This document shows positions 33,210 through 40,872 of a stretch of DNA of 40,988 nucleotides, in pieces (positions within the stretch are counted from its first letter, which is position 1; the number at the start of each line of letters is the position of its first letter). Location: NCBI GenBank assembly GCA_031254805.1, contig JAIRTP010000058.1, positions 1 through 40,988 of the forward strand. The letters run 5' to 3'. Made by a program: the position numbers and the translations under genes. The notes below the pieces were generated by a model. It saw nothing but the letters and a program-made list of their open reading frames with translations, was not told the DNA's origin and ran no database searches. This DNA is from Bacteroidales bacterium. GTDB lineage: Bacteria; Bacteroidota; Bacteroidia; Bacteroidales; WRLA01.

Positions 33210-33848
33210 ATGATGACGCAAATACAAATTTTTCATTTTAACGATCTGGAAGTAAACACTTACGTAATTTGGGACGAAACCAAAGAATGCGTAATTATTG
33301 ATGCAGGATGCGTCAGGGATTACGAATGTCGAGAATTAACAGATTTTATTGCCAAAGCCGATTTAAAACCTGTTTATTTACTGACAACGCATTATCATAT
33401 CGATCACATTATGGGAAACAAATTTGTGAAAGAGACCTATCGTATTCCGGTTTGTGCGCATGCTGCAGGCGAGATATTTTGGAAGCGCGGCGATATGTGG
33501 GCGTACTCTTTCGGCGTTAATAAAAATGACTTGATTGCTCCTGATTCGTTTTTGAAAGATAACGATATAATTACTTTCGGCGTCAGTCGACTTAAAGTGT
33601 TATATACGCCGGGACATGCCGACGGAAGCGTCTGTTTTTATAATGAAAAAGAGGGATATGTCGTTGTCGGAGATGTTTTATTTTATAGTAGCATAGGAAG
33701 AACGGATCTTCCATCCGGAAATTTTGACACCATCAAAAAAAGTATTTACGAGAAACTTTATATCTTACCTGATGAGACTATAATTTATCCCGGACATGGT
33801 CCGAAAACGACCGTCGGCTTCGAAAAGGAACATAATCCGTTTCTATAA
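33210..33848 (+). CDS. MBL-fold metallo-hydrolase (glyoxalase II-like)
   Basis: The 212-residue protein has the metallo-beta-lactamase fold with metal motif THYHIDH near 67-73, GHADGS near 136, the ligand Asp in VVVGDVLF near 152, and the last His in YPGHGP near 195. The size and motifs match the short glyoxalase II-like or YcbL-type hydrolases, which act on thioesters of hydroxyacids. It lacks the long C-terminal helical domain of classic GloB, so the substrate is not certain. It follows porT by 36 bases and may be co-transcribed past a weak hairpin. The sequence looks intact. Confidence 0.88.
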   Translation: MMTQIQIFHFNDLEVNTYVIWDETKECVIIDAGCVRDYECRELTDFIAKADLKPVYLLTTHYHIDHIMGNKFVKETYRIPVCAHAAGEIFWKRGDMWAYSFGVNKNDLIAPDSFLKDNDIITFGVSRLKVLYTPGHADGSVCFYNEKEGYVVVGDVLFYSSIGRTDLPSGNFDTIKKSIYEKLYILPDETIIYPGHGPKTTVGFEKEHNPFL

Positions 33849-33924
33849 TCTTTTTTAATGGAAAAAGGAGATAGATATATACTTAAACCCGTTTCCTTGT
33901 TTTAACTGATTTATTATCTGTATT

Positions 33925-34638
33925 TTATTTCATCGGAACTTCAATAAGAAGAATACGGGCGTTATCGCTTTCCGCTTTTATTTTTATTTCGTGCGTATCC
34001 CAAATTCCAATAGCGTCGCGACGATCCAATGAATGGCCTTCAAGCGAAAATTTTCCCTCTATTACCATGACAAATAGTCCATTGTCGCCGTCTTTCATGA
34101 AAAAATCAATCGCTTTGTCCTTATCAAAAATTCCCAAATAGAGATAAGCGTCTTGATGTATCCATAATCCGTCGCCGTTTTTATTCGGAGAAACGATTTG
34201 TACTAAATTATTACGATTTCCTTCAATATCGAATTTCATTTGTTGATAACGCGGCATAACATCCTCTTCATTAGGGAAGATCCATATTTGAAAGAAATTG
34301 ACAGGATCTTCTTCATGCGCATTAAATTCGCTGTGTCTAACGCCGGTTCCGGCGCTCATCACTTGTACTTCTCCCTTTCGAATTACGCCATGATTTCCCA
34401 TGCTATCTCTATGTTCCAACGCTCCGAAAAGCGGAATCGAAACGATCTCCATATTATCATGCGGATGCGTCCCAAATCCTTCTCCGCCTAAAACGATGTC
34501 GTCGTTCACTACGCGCAAAGCGCCAAAGCGTATCCTGTTCAAATCGTAATAATCGGCAAAACTAAACGTATGATATGTGTCTAACCAGCCATGATCTACA
34601 TGGCCTCTGGTATTTGCTTTAAAAATTATATTTTTCAT
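33925..34638 (-). CDS. Pirin-family cupin protein
   Basis: The 237-residue protein has the bicupin fold of the YhaK/YhhW group. The N-terminal cupin metal site is present: THPHDNMEIV near 57-63 gives two His, and RHSE near 101 gives the third ligand and Glu. YhhW/pirin members oxidise quercetin in vitro; the physiological substrate is not known. The gene is downstream of the NfeD-macro gene on the same strand with a 103-base gap that lacks an obvious -7 match. Whether it has its own promoter is undecided. AAGAAAGGA lies just before its ATG. Confidence 0.9.
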   Translation of the reverse strand: MKNIIFKANTRGHVDHGWLDTYHTFSFADYYDLNRIRFGALRVVNDDIVLGGEGFGTHPHDNMEIVSIPLFGALEHRDSMGNHGVIRKGEVQVMSAGTGVRHSEFNAHEEDPVNFFQIWIFPNEEDVMPRYQQMKFDIEGNRNNLVQIVSPNKNGDGLWIHQDAYLYLGIFDKDKAIDFFMKDGDNGLFVMVIEGKFSLEGHSLDRRDAIGIWDTHEIKIKAESDNARILLIEVPMK

Positions 34639-34741
34639 AAAAATCCTTTCTTTTCCTTATAAAACACGTCAAACGGACTAATGTTCACTTATGCATATCA
34701 CGTTTTACTATTTTCATAACGACTAAATCCTTAAAAAACGT

Positions 34742-36601
34742 TTACCCTAATATGCTTTTATAAAGCAAGTAATTATCTTCTTCAAAACAACAAAATATTA
34801 CCTTTTCCGGAACATTATTGCTCTTAAGCCAATTTGATACCGTATCAATAGCGATTTCAGCGGCTTTATCTTTCGGGTACATATAGATACCTGTTCCCAG
34901 ATTTGGGAAAGCGATTGTTTTCAAATCATGTTTCAATGCCCATTGTAAGGAGTTTATATAACATTGTTCCAACAACTCCGGCTCTCCCTTCAATCCGCCA
35001 TGCCAAACAGGCGCAACGGTATGAATAATATATTTTACAGAAAGTCTGAAGCCTTTAGTAGCCTTTACTTCGCCCGTTTTACAACCGTCGAGTTTTGCAC
35101 AAGCTTCGGCAAGCTCCTTTCCTGCCGCGCGATGAATTGCGCCGTCAACGCCTCCGCCTCCGGCTAATCTGTTGTTTGCAGCGTTGACAATGGCGTCGAC
35201 TTCTAATTTTGTGATATCGCCTTTGAGAACTTCTATTTTATCTTTTAAATTTATCGTTTTCTCTTCTATTCTTGTTACATGCAATACGCCCACTTCGTAA
35301 TTAGCAACTCTGATTTTATCGCCCTTTTTAATAAAACCTGTAATTGCTTGAGCGTCTATAATATCTCCATCAATATAAACTTTTCCGGCAGGGCGTAAAT
35401 CGCTGAATGCCAGTCCCTCTTTATTCTTCATTGAAATATATTCTTGAAGTGCGATCGTATAACCTTGCGAACTTTCTTGCGTAGATTGCAATGCTAATCT
35501 GTCTAACGCTTTGGTGTCGCCAAGCAATTTTTTTGCTAAAAAAACAGAGCCGAAAAGCCCAATTGTGCCGCTTAACGTCACCAATCCGAATGCCTTAATG
35601 ATGGCAGAAAATAAAGAGCTCATATTGGGAAAACTAACGCCGTCTACTAAACTTAATGTCATTCCGACGACAATAAAAGCAATTCCTGCAACGCCGGTAA
35701 CTCCAAATCCCGGAATTGCAAAGATCTCTATTAAAAGCAGGATAACTCCCAAAATAAACAACACAATTTCCCAATGCGACGCCAAGCCTTCCAAATAGTG
35801 CGGCGCAAAATAAAGCACGGCGGCGGTAATTGATGCAATGAGAGGAAATCCGACTCCGGGAGATTGCAGTTCAAAATAAATACCTCCGATAATGATCATA
35901 ATAAGAATACTGCTCACAATCGGATTCACCAAAAATCCTATAATATAATCTATCCAAGTATATTTTGGCTTGATCACTTGCGGATCGTCAATTCCCGATT
36001 TGGCAATTACTTCGTTGATATTATTCACCTCTCCTTCGCAAAATCCCCATTTCATAGCTTCGCTGCTTGTCATAGTAAGAACTTTTGTAGAATCTATCAA
36101 TCCCGGCACATGCACGGTAGGGTCAACCATAGATTCGGCAATTTGCGGATTTCTTCCTTTAACTTCCGCCGTAGCGCGCATAATAGAACGCATATATGAT
36201 TGGTATTTGTCCGGAGCGGCTTCTCCGGTTTGTTGCACTACAGTAGCCGCGCCAATACTCGCTCCGGGAATCATATAAATGCTATCGCATGCAATAGAAA
36301 TCAAAGCTCCTGCCGAAGCGGCATTGTTATTAATAAATACATAAACAGGAATTTTTGAATGGAGCGCTTTTGTTCGCATACTATCTGCGCTCTCCAATAG
36401 TCCGCCATAAGTATTCATATCTAAAACAATCAGAGATACATTTTCCTCTTCTGCCATTTTAAATGCTTTCTGCATTTTATGCCACAAAGGAGGCGCAATC
36501 TCATCGTGCATTTCAAATATCAGTACTTTCTGACCGGATTGAGAGAATAGGAGAGGAGCAAGCGTCGCCAGCAATAATGTAAGGATCAACTTTTTATTCA
36601 T
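34742..36601 (-). CDS. NfeD/ClpP-class membrane serine protease fused to a macro domain
   Basis: One uninterrupted 619-residue frame has a signal peptide (about 1-21) and a ClpP-class protease domain (about 24-205) with Ser97 in AASAGA and Lys132 in the expected position. About five membrane helices (about 217-356) and the NfeD OB-fold (about 385-445, ending VLHVTRIEE) follow. After a short linker (TINLKD) there is a full macro domain (about 455-619) with GDIT (461-464), NAAN (473-476), GGGGVDGAIH (481-490) and LGTGIYMYP (568-576). These are the ADP-ribose-binding and MacroD-type catalytic motifs. No in-frame ATG separates the halves. The ATG at 36601 is preferred over 36619 because a -7 element lies at 36621-36628. 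NfeD proteins of this phylum normally stop after the OB domain. Confidence 0.88.
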   Translation of the reverse strand: MNKKLILTLLLATLAPLLFSQSGQKVLIFEMHDEIAPPLWHKMQKAFKMAEEENVSLIVLDMNTYGGLLESADSMRTKALHSKIPVYVFINNNAASAGALISIACDSIYMIPGASIGAATVVQQTGEAAPDKYQSYMRSIMRATAEVKGRNPQIAESMVDPTVHVPGLIDSTKVLTMTSSEAMKWGFCEGEVNNINEVIAKSGIDDPQVIKPKYTWIDYIIGFLVNPIVSSILIMIIIGGIYFELQSPGVGFPLIASITAAVLYFAPHYLEGLASHWEIVLFILGVILLLIEIFAIPGFGVTGVAGIAFIVVGMTLSLVDGVSFPNMSSLFSAIIKAFGLVTLSGTIGLFGSVFLAKKLLGDTKALDRLALQSTQESSQGYTIALQEYISMKNKEGLAFSDLRPAGKVYIDGDIIDAQAITGFIKKGDKIRVANYEVGVLHVTRIEEKTINLKDKIEVLKGDITKLEVDAIVNAANNRLAGGGGVDGAIHRAAGKELAEACAKLDGCKTGEVKATKGFRLSVKYIIHTVAPVWHGGLKGEPELLEQCYINSLQWALKHDLKTIAFPNLGTGIYMYPKDKAAEIAIDTVSNWLKSNNVPEKVIFCCFEEDNYLLYKSILG

Positions 36602-36620
36602 AAATAATGCATTTAACATG

Positions 36621-36628
36621 CAAATTTA
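36621..36628 (-). promoter_or_regulatory. -7 element of the NfeD-macro gene
   Basis: TAAATTTG on the minus strand matches TAnnTTTG. It ends next to the ATG at 36619, so transcription should begin downstream of that codon and translation at the ATG at 36601. Confidence 0.6.
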
Positions 36629-36735
36629 CAGATTATTATTGGAATAATGATTATACAAAAGAAAGATGTTAGTAAAAATTCTAAATATTTTTCTATTAGA
36701 GAAATAATAATCGTTATAATTATTCATCATGATTT

Positions 36736-38214
36736 CTATTTTTCAATGGCCTCATTTATTTCATTAGAAACCGAATGATGATAATTCTTATGAATTTTAT
36801 AGCCAAAACTTGCGATTAAAATACTCATTACCGGACTGATAAGATTAAAAAAGCAGTACGGAAAATAGGTAAAAGTAGATACTCCTAAAATAGTAGCTTG
36901 CGTCATTCCGCAGGTATTCCATGGAATCAAAGGAGAAGTGACGGTAACGGCGTCTTCAGTAGTACGACTAAGTAAACGGCTTTCGTAGCCTTTCTCTTTA
37001 TATATATCTTTAAACATATTGCCTGTTAGAATGATAGAGATATATTGATCTGCTGTGGTAAGATTCAGAAAGATTCCCGATACAACGGTGGAAGCAACAG
37101 CGCCGACAGTTCGTTTCATGAAGCGGAAAAATAACGACGTAATACTTTCCAACATACCGCTTGCCGTCATGGCTCCGCCAAAACACATAGCGCAAATGAT
37201 CAACCAGATAGTGTTGAGCATACCGGCCATTCCGCGCGTAGAAACAAGATCGTTCAATTCGATATTTCCTGTATCAATATTGGAACCTCCATAAAAGGTA
37301 ACCAATAATCCTTTAAATTTGACTCCGAATCCGTCGATATTGCCTGCTATTTCTTGTAAAAGTTGCGGTTGAAAAATCAAAGCCAAAATCCCTGCAAGAG
37401 CGGTAGATAAAAACAGCGTTACGATCGAAGGAACTTTTTTGACAATCATAACAATCGTAGCAACCGGAACAAGTAAAAGCCAAAGAGAAATATTAAAAGT
37501 CTCTTTTAAAGAGCTCATATAGAGCGTAATTTGATCGGTAGCAGTAGTTTCATAAAAAAATCCGACAACAGCAAAAATCACCAATGTGATCAACATAGAA
37601 GGAATTGTTGTGATCATTAAATAACGAACATGCGTAAATAATGGCGTTCCTGTAACGGACGAGGCTAAAATTGTCGTGTCGGACAAAGGCGATATTTTAT
37701 CCCCGAAGTAAGCGCCGGAAATAATTGCTCCTGCAATCCATCCTAACGAAAAACCTTGCGCTTGTCCAATTCCTAAAAGAGCTATCCCGATTGTAGCGAT
37801 TGTCGTCCAGGAACTTCCCGTCATCACTGATACGATCGCGCAGACGACGCAGGCAGAAACCAAATAAAAACTCGGATGAAGGATTTGTATGCCGTAATAT
37901 ATCAATGTCGGAACAATTCCGCCGATCATCCATGCGCCTGACAATGCACCGATAATCAATAGAATCAAAATAGCCGGCGCTATTCCTGCAATATTCCGAA
38001 CAATAGCCTGTTCTATTTCTCTCCATTCAATTTTAGAGATGATAAGGGCAATAAAACAGCAAATAGCCGTCGATGTCAACAATACAATTTGACTACCGCC
38101 TTCCAAAGCGCCGCTTCCAAAAATCCGTATTGTGCAGAATAATAAGCCAACCAATACCATAATCGGTATCAACGATACAACAATTGATGGTTTTTTACGG
38201 TTTTGTCCTTCCAT
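36736..38214 (-). CDS. nhaC: Na+/H+ antiporter NhaC family
   Basis: The 492-residue inner-membrane protein has about eleven or twelve helices. NhaC hallmarks are visible: MTGSSWTTIATIGIALLGIGQAQGF near 131-155, GAYFGDKISPLSDTTILASSVTGTPLFTH near 167-195, and TSPLIPWNTCGMTQATILGV near 433-452. The family exchanges protons for sodium and can also carry malate-lactate. It has its own promoter and stands alone. The downstream gap to the NfeD-macro gene (134 bases) holds only A/T hairpins, so no clear terminator. Confidence 0.93.
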   Translation of the reverse strand: MEGQNRKKPSIVVSLIPIMVLVGLLFCTIRIFGSGALEGGSQIVLLTSTAICCFIALIISKIEWREIEQAIVRNIAGIAPAILILLIIGALSGAWMIGGIVPTLIYYGIQILHPSFYLVSACVVCAIVSVMTGSSWTTIATIGIALLGIGQAQGFSLGWIAGAIISGAYFGDKISPLSDTTILASSVTGTPLFTHVRYLMITTIPSMLITLVIFAVVGFFYETTATDQITLYMSSLKETFNISLWLLLVPVATIVMIVKKVPSIVTLFLSTALAGILALIFQPQLLQEIAGNIDGFGVKFKGLLVTFYGGSNIDTGNIELNDLVSTRGMAGMLNTIWLIICAMCFGGAMTASGMLESITSLFFRFMKRTVGAVASTVVSGIFLNLTTADQYISIILTGNMFKDIYKEKGYESRLLSRTTEDAVTVTSPLIPWNTCGMTQATILGVSTFTYFPYCFFNLISPVMSILIASFGYKIHKNYHHSVSNEINEAIEK

Positions 38215-38231
38215 ATTTTGATTTTATACCG

Positions 38232-38239
38232 CAAAGATA
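38232..38239 (-). promoter_or_regulatory. -7 element of nhaC
   Basis: TATCTTTG on the minus strand is an exact match 18 bases before the ATG at 38214, leaving a very short leader. Confidence 0.55.
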
Positions 38240-38355
38240 ATCCATTTTTTTATAGAAACAATGCCGGATGTTTGTGATATGTTTATCAAAAAATCACAAC
38301 TATTTATTACTGCAAGAGTAATTTCTCATCGTCAATTTTTAATTGATATTATAGA

Positions 38356-38376
38356 CAATAAGATTTTATCTTATTG
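38356..38376 (+). promoter_or_regulatory. 9-bp inverted repeat upstream of ahpC
   Basis: CAATAAGAT (38356-38364) and ATCTTATTG (38368-38376) form a perfect inverted repeat with 3 bases between. No T run follows, so an operator is likelier than a terminator. Confidence 0.4.
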
Positions 38377-38434
38377 ATTATCAGTTAATTGCAAAGAATA
38401 TATTTGCCGATATCAAATATTTACTAAATTAGCG

Positions 38435-38464
38435 TTCTATATTTGTTAGAATACTAATTATTAG
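38435..38464 (+). promoter_or_regulatory. Two adjacent palindromes, PerR-box-like, upstream of ahpC
   Basis: TTCTA and TAGAA (38435-38451) are separated by 7 bases. Next to it CTAATTATTAG (38454-38464) is palindromic around its middle base. The latter resembles the 7-1-7 layout of PerR boxes, but the resemblance is partial. Confidence 0.35.
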
Positions 38465-38536
38465 ACAATTAATATTATTTAACATGAATTGTTGATATTT
38501 TCTTTAAAAAAATTATTTTCATATTTGTTTTTATTA

Positions 38537-38544
38537 TAAATTTG
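38537..38544 (+). promoter_or_regulatory. -7 element of the ahpC promoter
   Basis: TAAATTTG matches TAnnTTTG, 44 bases before the ahpC ATG at 38589. Confidence 0.55.
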
Positions 38545-38588
38545 CAATTATTACAAATTAATAAATGATAATTAAAATATTTAAAATT

Positions 38589-39155
38589 ATGACACCTGTA
38601 ATTAATTCTTACATTCCTGAATTTAAAGCGAATGCTTATCAAAATGGCGAATTCAAAGTAATAACCGACAAAGAAGTAAAAGGTAAATGGGGCGTTTTCT
38701 TTTTCTATCCCGCAGATTTTACTTTTGTTTGTCCTACTGAGTTGGAAGATATGGCGGAAAATTATGCGCGATTTAAAGAGCTTGGCGTGGAAATTTATTC
38801 CGTGAGTACCGACACACAATTTGTGCATAAAGCTTGGCATGACGTTTCCGACAGTATCAAAAAGATCAAATATCCTATGCTTGCAGATTCCACGGGAGCT
38901 TTATCGCGCGCTTTAGGCGTTTATATCGAAGAAGAAGGATTGGCTTATCGCGGAACTTTTCTTTTTAATCCTGAAGGACAAATCAAAGTTTGTGAAATTC
39001 ATGATAACGGCATCGGAAGAAACGCTTCCGAATTGCTTCGCAAAGTAGAAGCGGCTATATTTGTCGCAGAAAATCCAAACGAAGTTTGCCCTGCAAAATG
39101 GAAAAAAGGAGAAAAAACTTTGAAACCGGGTATCGATTTAGTTGGAAAAATATAA
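38589..39155 (+). CDS. ahpC: Alkyl hydroperoxide reductase subunit C (2-Cys peroxiredoxin)
   Basis: AhpC reduces H2O2 and organic peroxides in the cytosol. The 188-residue protein has the peroxidatic cysteine C48 in FTFVCPTE and the resolving cysteine C167 in EVCPAKW, nearly the same positions as in E. coli (46 and 165). The reading frame opens at 38565, but the ATG at 38589 gives the normal N terminus (MTPVINSYIPEF). AhpF follows 96 bases later and recycles it with NADH. A strong hairpin lies between them and should make ahpC mRNA more abundant than ahpCF mRNA. Confidence 0.97.
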   Translation: MTPVINSYIPEFKANAYQNGEFKVITDKEVKGKWGVFFFYPADFTFVCPTELEDMAENYARFKELGVEIYSVSTDTQFVHKAWHDVSDSIKKIKYPMLADSTGALSRALGVYIEEEGLAYRGTFLFNPEGQIKVCEIHDNGIGRNASELLRKVEAAIFVAENPNEVCPAKWKKGEKTLKPGIDLVGKI

Positions 39156-39169
39156 TGTCGGCTACTTAA

Positions 39170-39217
39170 ATATAAAAAACGGAGTAGAAATACTTTTACT
39201 CTGTTTTTTATATTTTA
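39170..39217 (+). terminator. Strong hairpin-terminator between ahpC and ahpF
   Basis: ATATAAAAAACGGAGTA (39170-39186) pairs with TACTCTGTTTTTTATAT (39197-39213) over 17 bases with one G-T pair and a 10-base loop. The descending arm has six T residues and TTTT follows. It looks like a terminator that must be read through for ahpF expression. Confidence 0.75.
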
Positions 39218-39251
39218 CCTTCTTCCTTAAAATTGTTAAAATCAAAAAGAT

Positions 39252-40805
39252 ATGTTAGATACGGAATTAAAAGAACAAGTGAAATCAATTTTTTCGCAAC
39301 TCTCATCTTCCTATACGTTCGACGTATATGTTCCTAAAAATCATGAAAGCAGAGAGGAATTGATCGAGCTATTGGAAGATACGGCTTTATGTTCTGAAAA
39401 AATAAAATTACGCGTGCATCAAAGCGATAATTTTGAATTTTATCTCTTAAAAAACGGCGTCAGGACAGGAATTAAATTCAGAATGGTTCCAAACGGACAT
39501 GAATTTTCTACATTGCTTTTGGCCGTCTTGAATTGCGATGGAAAAGGGAAAAATTTTCCGGATAATTTTATTCAAGAGCGTGTGAAAAAATTGAAGGGAA
39601 AAATACATATTACTACCTATATATCGCTTACATGCGTCAATTGTCCCGACGTAGCGCAATCAATCAATCTAATGACGATAATAAACTCGAATATTTCTCA
39701 TGAAATAGTCGACGGAGGCGCAAATCAGGAAGAGGTTGAAAAGTTGAAAATACAAGGTGTTCCGGCAGTTTTTGCAGACAGAAAACTGATTCATTCGGGA
39801 CGCGCTGAATTCGGGGAATTACTTGATAAACTTGAAGAGAAATATGGGACGGAGGATGTTACGACGAAATATGAAACAAAAAACTATGACGTCGTTATTG
39901 TTGGAGCCGGTCCTGCCGGGGCCTCCGCAGCTATTTATTCGGCAAGGAAAGGGTTGAAAGTCGCCGTTGTAGCAGAAAAAGTCGGCGGACAAGTAAATGA
40001 AACCATAGGAATAGAGAATTATATTTCTGTGAAACAAACTACCGGAGAAAAATTAGCTAACGATCTCAAAATACACATGCAAGAGTATTCGATCGACATT
40101 TTCGAAAATCGTAACGTAGAAAAGTTGGAACTTGACGGGAAAAATAAAATATTACATGTGAGAGGCGGAGAAACGTTTTCTACGTCGGCTCTTATCATCG
40201 CAACCGGAGCTAAATGGAGACGATTGAACGTGAAAGGCGAGTCGGAATATATTGGAAAAGGCGTGGCGTTTTGTCCTCATTGCGACGGCCCTTTTTATAA
40301 GGATAAACATGTGGCTGTGATTGGCGGCGGAAATTCCGGAATTGAGGCGGCAATTGATTTGGCAGGGATATGTTCCAAAGTGACTGTTTTGGAATTTATG
40401 GAAAATCTAAAGGCGGATAGCGTATTACAAGAGAAAGTAAATTCATTGCCTAATGTCGATGTTTTCCTTAATATTCAAACGACGGAGTTCATAGGAAACG
40501 ATGAAAAAATTGTAGGGATGAAGATAAAGGATCGGAAAACAGACAACGAGCGAATCATTGATTTGGATGGCATTTTTGTGCAGATCGGTTTGGCGGCGAA
40601 TAGTTCTGTTTTTGCAGATGTTGTTGCAACGAACATGATTGGCGAAATTATCATCGATGCGTATTGCCGCACCAATGTTTCCGGAATTTATGCCGCCGGC
40701 GATGTATCGACCGTTCCTTATAAACAGATTATTATATCTGCCGGCGAGGGAGCAAAAGCCGCTTTATCTGCATTTGAAGATAGAATGCGAGGCGTTTTAG
40801 AATAA
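39252..40805 (+). CDS. ahpF: Alkyl hydroperoxide reductase subunit F
   Basis: AhpF is the flavoprotein that passes electrons from NADH to AhpC. The 517-residue protein has the N-terminal tandem-thioredoxin domain (about 1-195) with redox pair C128/C131 in CVNCPD, the FAD site GAGPAGA (218-224), the thioredoxin-reductase-type pair C341/C344 in FCPHCDG, the NADH site GGGNSG near 355 and the second FAD motif GIYAAGDVS near 484. Positions match E. coli AhpF closely. Two possible transcripts serve it: read-through from ahpC, or a promoter inside the 96-base gap, where no good -7 match is seen. Confidence 0.97.
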   Translation: MLDTELKEQVKSIFSQLSSSYTFDVYVPKNHESREELIELLEDTALCSEKIKLRVHQSDNFEFYLLKNGVRTGIKFRMVPNGHEFSTLLLAVLNCDGKGKNFPDNFIQERVKKLKGKIHITTYISLTCVNCPDVAQSINLMTIINSNISHEIVDGGANQEEVEKLKIQGVPAVFADRKLIHSGRAEFGELLDKLEEKYGTEDVTTKYETKNYDVVIVGAGPAGASAAIYSARKGLKVAVVAEKVGGQVNETIGIENYISVKQTTGEKLANDLKIHMQEYSIDIFENRNVEKLELDGKNKILHVRGGETFSTSALIIATGAKWRRLNVKGESEYIGKGVAFCPHCDGPFYKDKHVAVIGGGNSGIEAAIDLAGICSKVTVLEFMENLKADSVLQEKVNSLPNVDVFLNIQTTEFIGNDEKIVGMKIKDRKTDNERIIDLDGIFVQIGLAANSSVFADVVATNMIGEIIIDAYCRTNVSGIYAAGDVSTVPYKQIIISAGEGAKAALSAFEDRMRGVLE

Positions 40806-40834
40806 AAAAGCTGAATAGATACAAATATTTTTAT

Positions 40835-40861
40835 TATTTTTGCGTCGAATTATAAATTCGA
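40835..40861 (+). promoter_or_regulatory. fur-family gene promoter with overlapping inverted repeat
   Basis: TATTTTTG (40835-40842) matches the -7 element. TCGAATT-ata-AATTCGA (40845-40861) is a perfect 7-3-7 inverted repeat that covers the expected transcription start, a good place for autorepression. Confidence 0.5.
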
Positions 40862-40872
40862 AATTATTAAAG

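Larger units (their letters stand above)
38240..38588 (+). other. nhaC-ahpC divergent intergenic region, 349 bp
   Basis: A strongly AT-rich stretch without a gene. It holds a perfect 9-bp inverted repeat (38356-38376), two more palindromes (38435-38451 and 38454-38464) and the ahpC -7 element (38537-38544). These are plausible peroxide-regulator sites. Confidence 0.6.
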
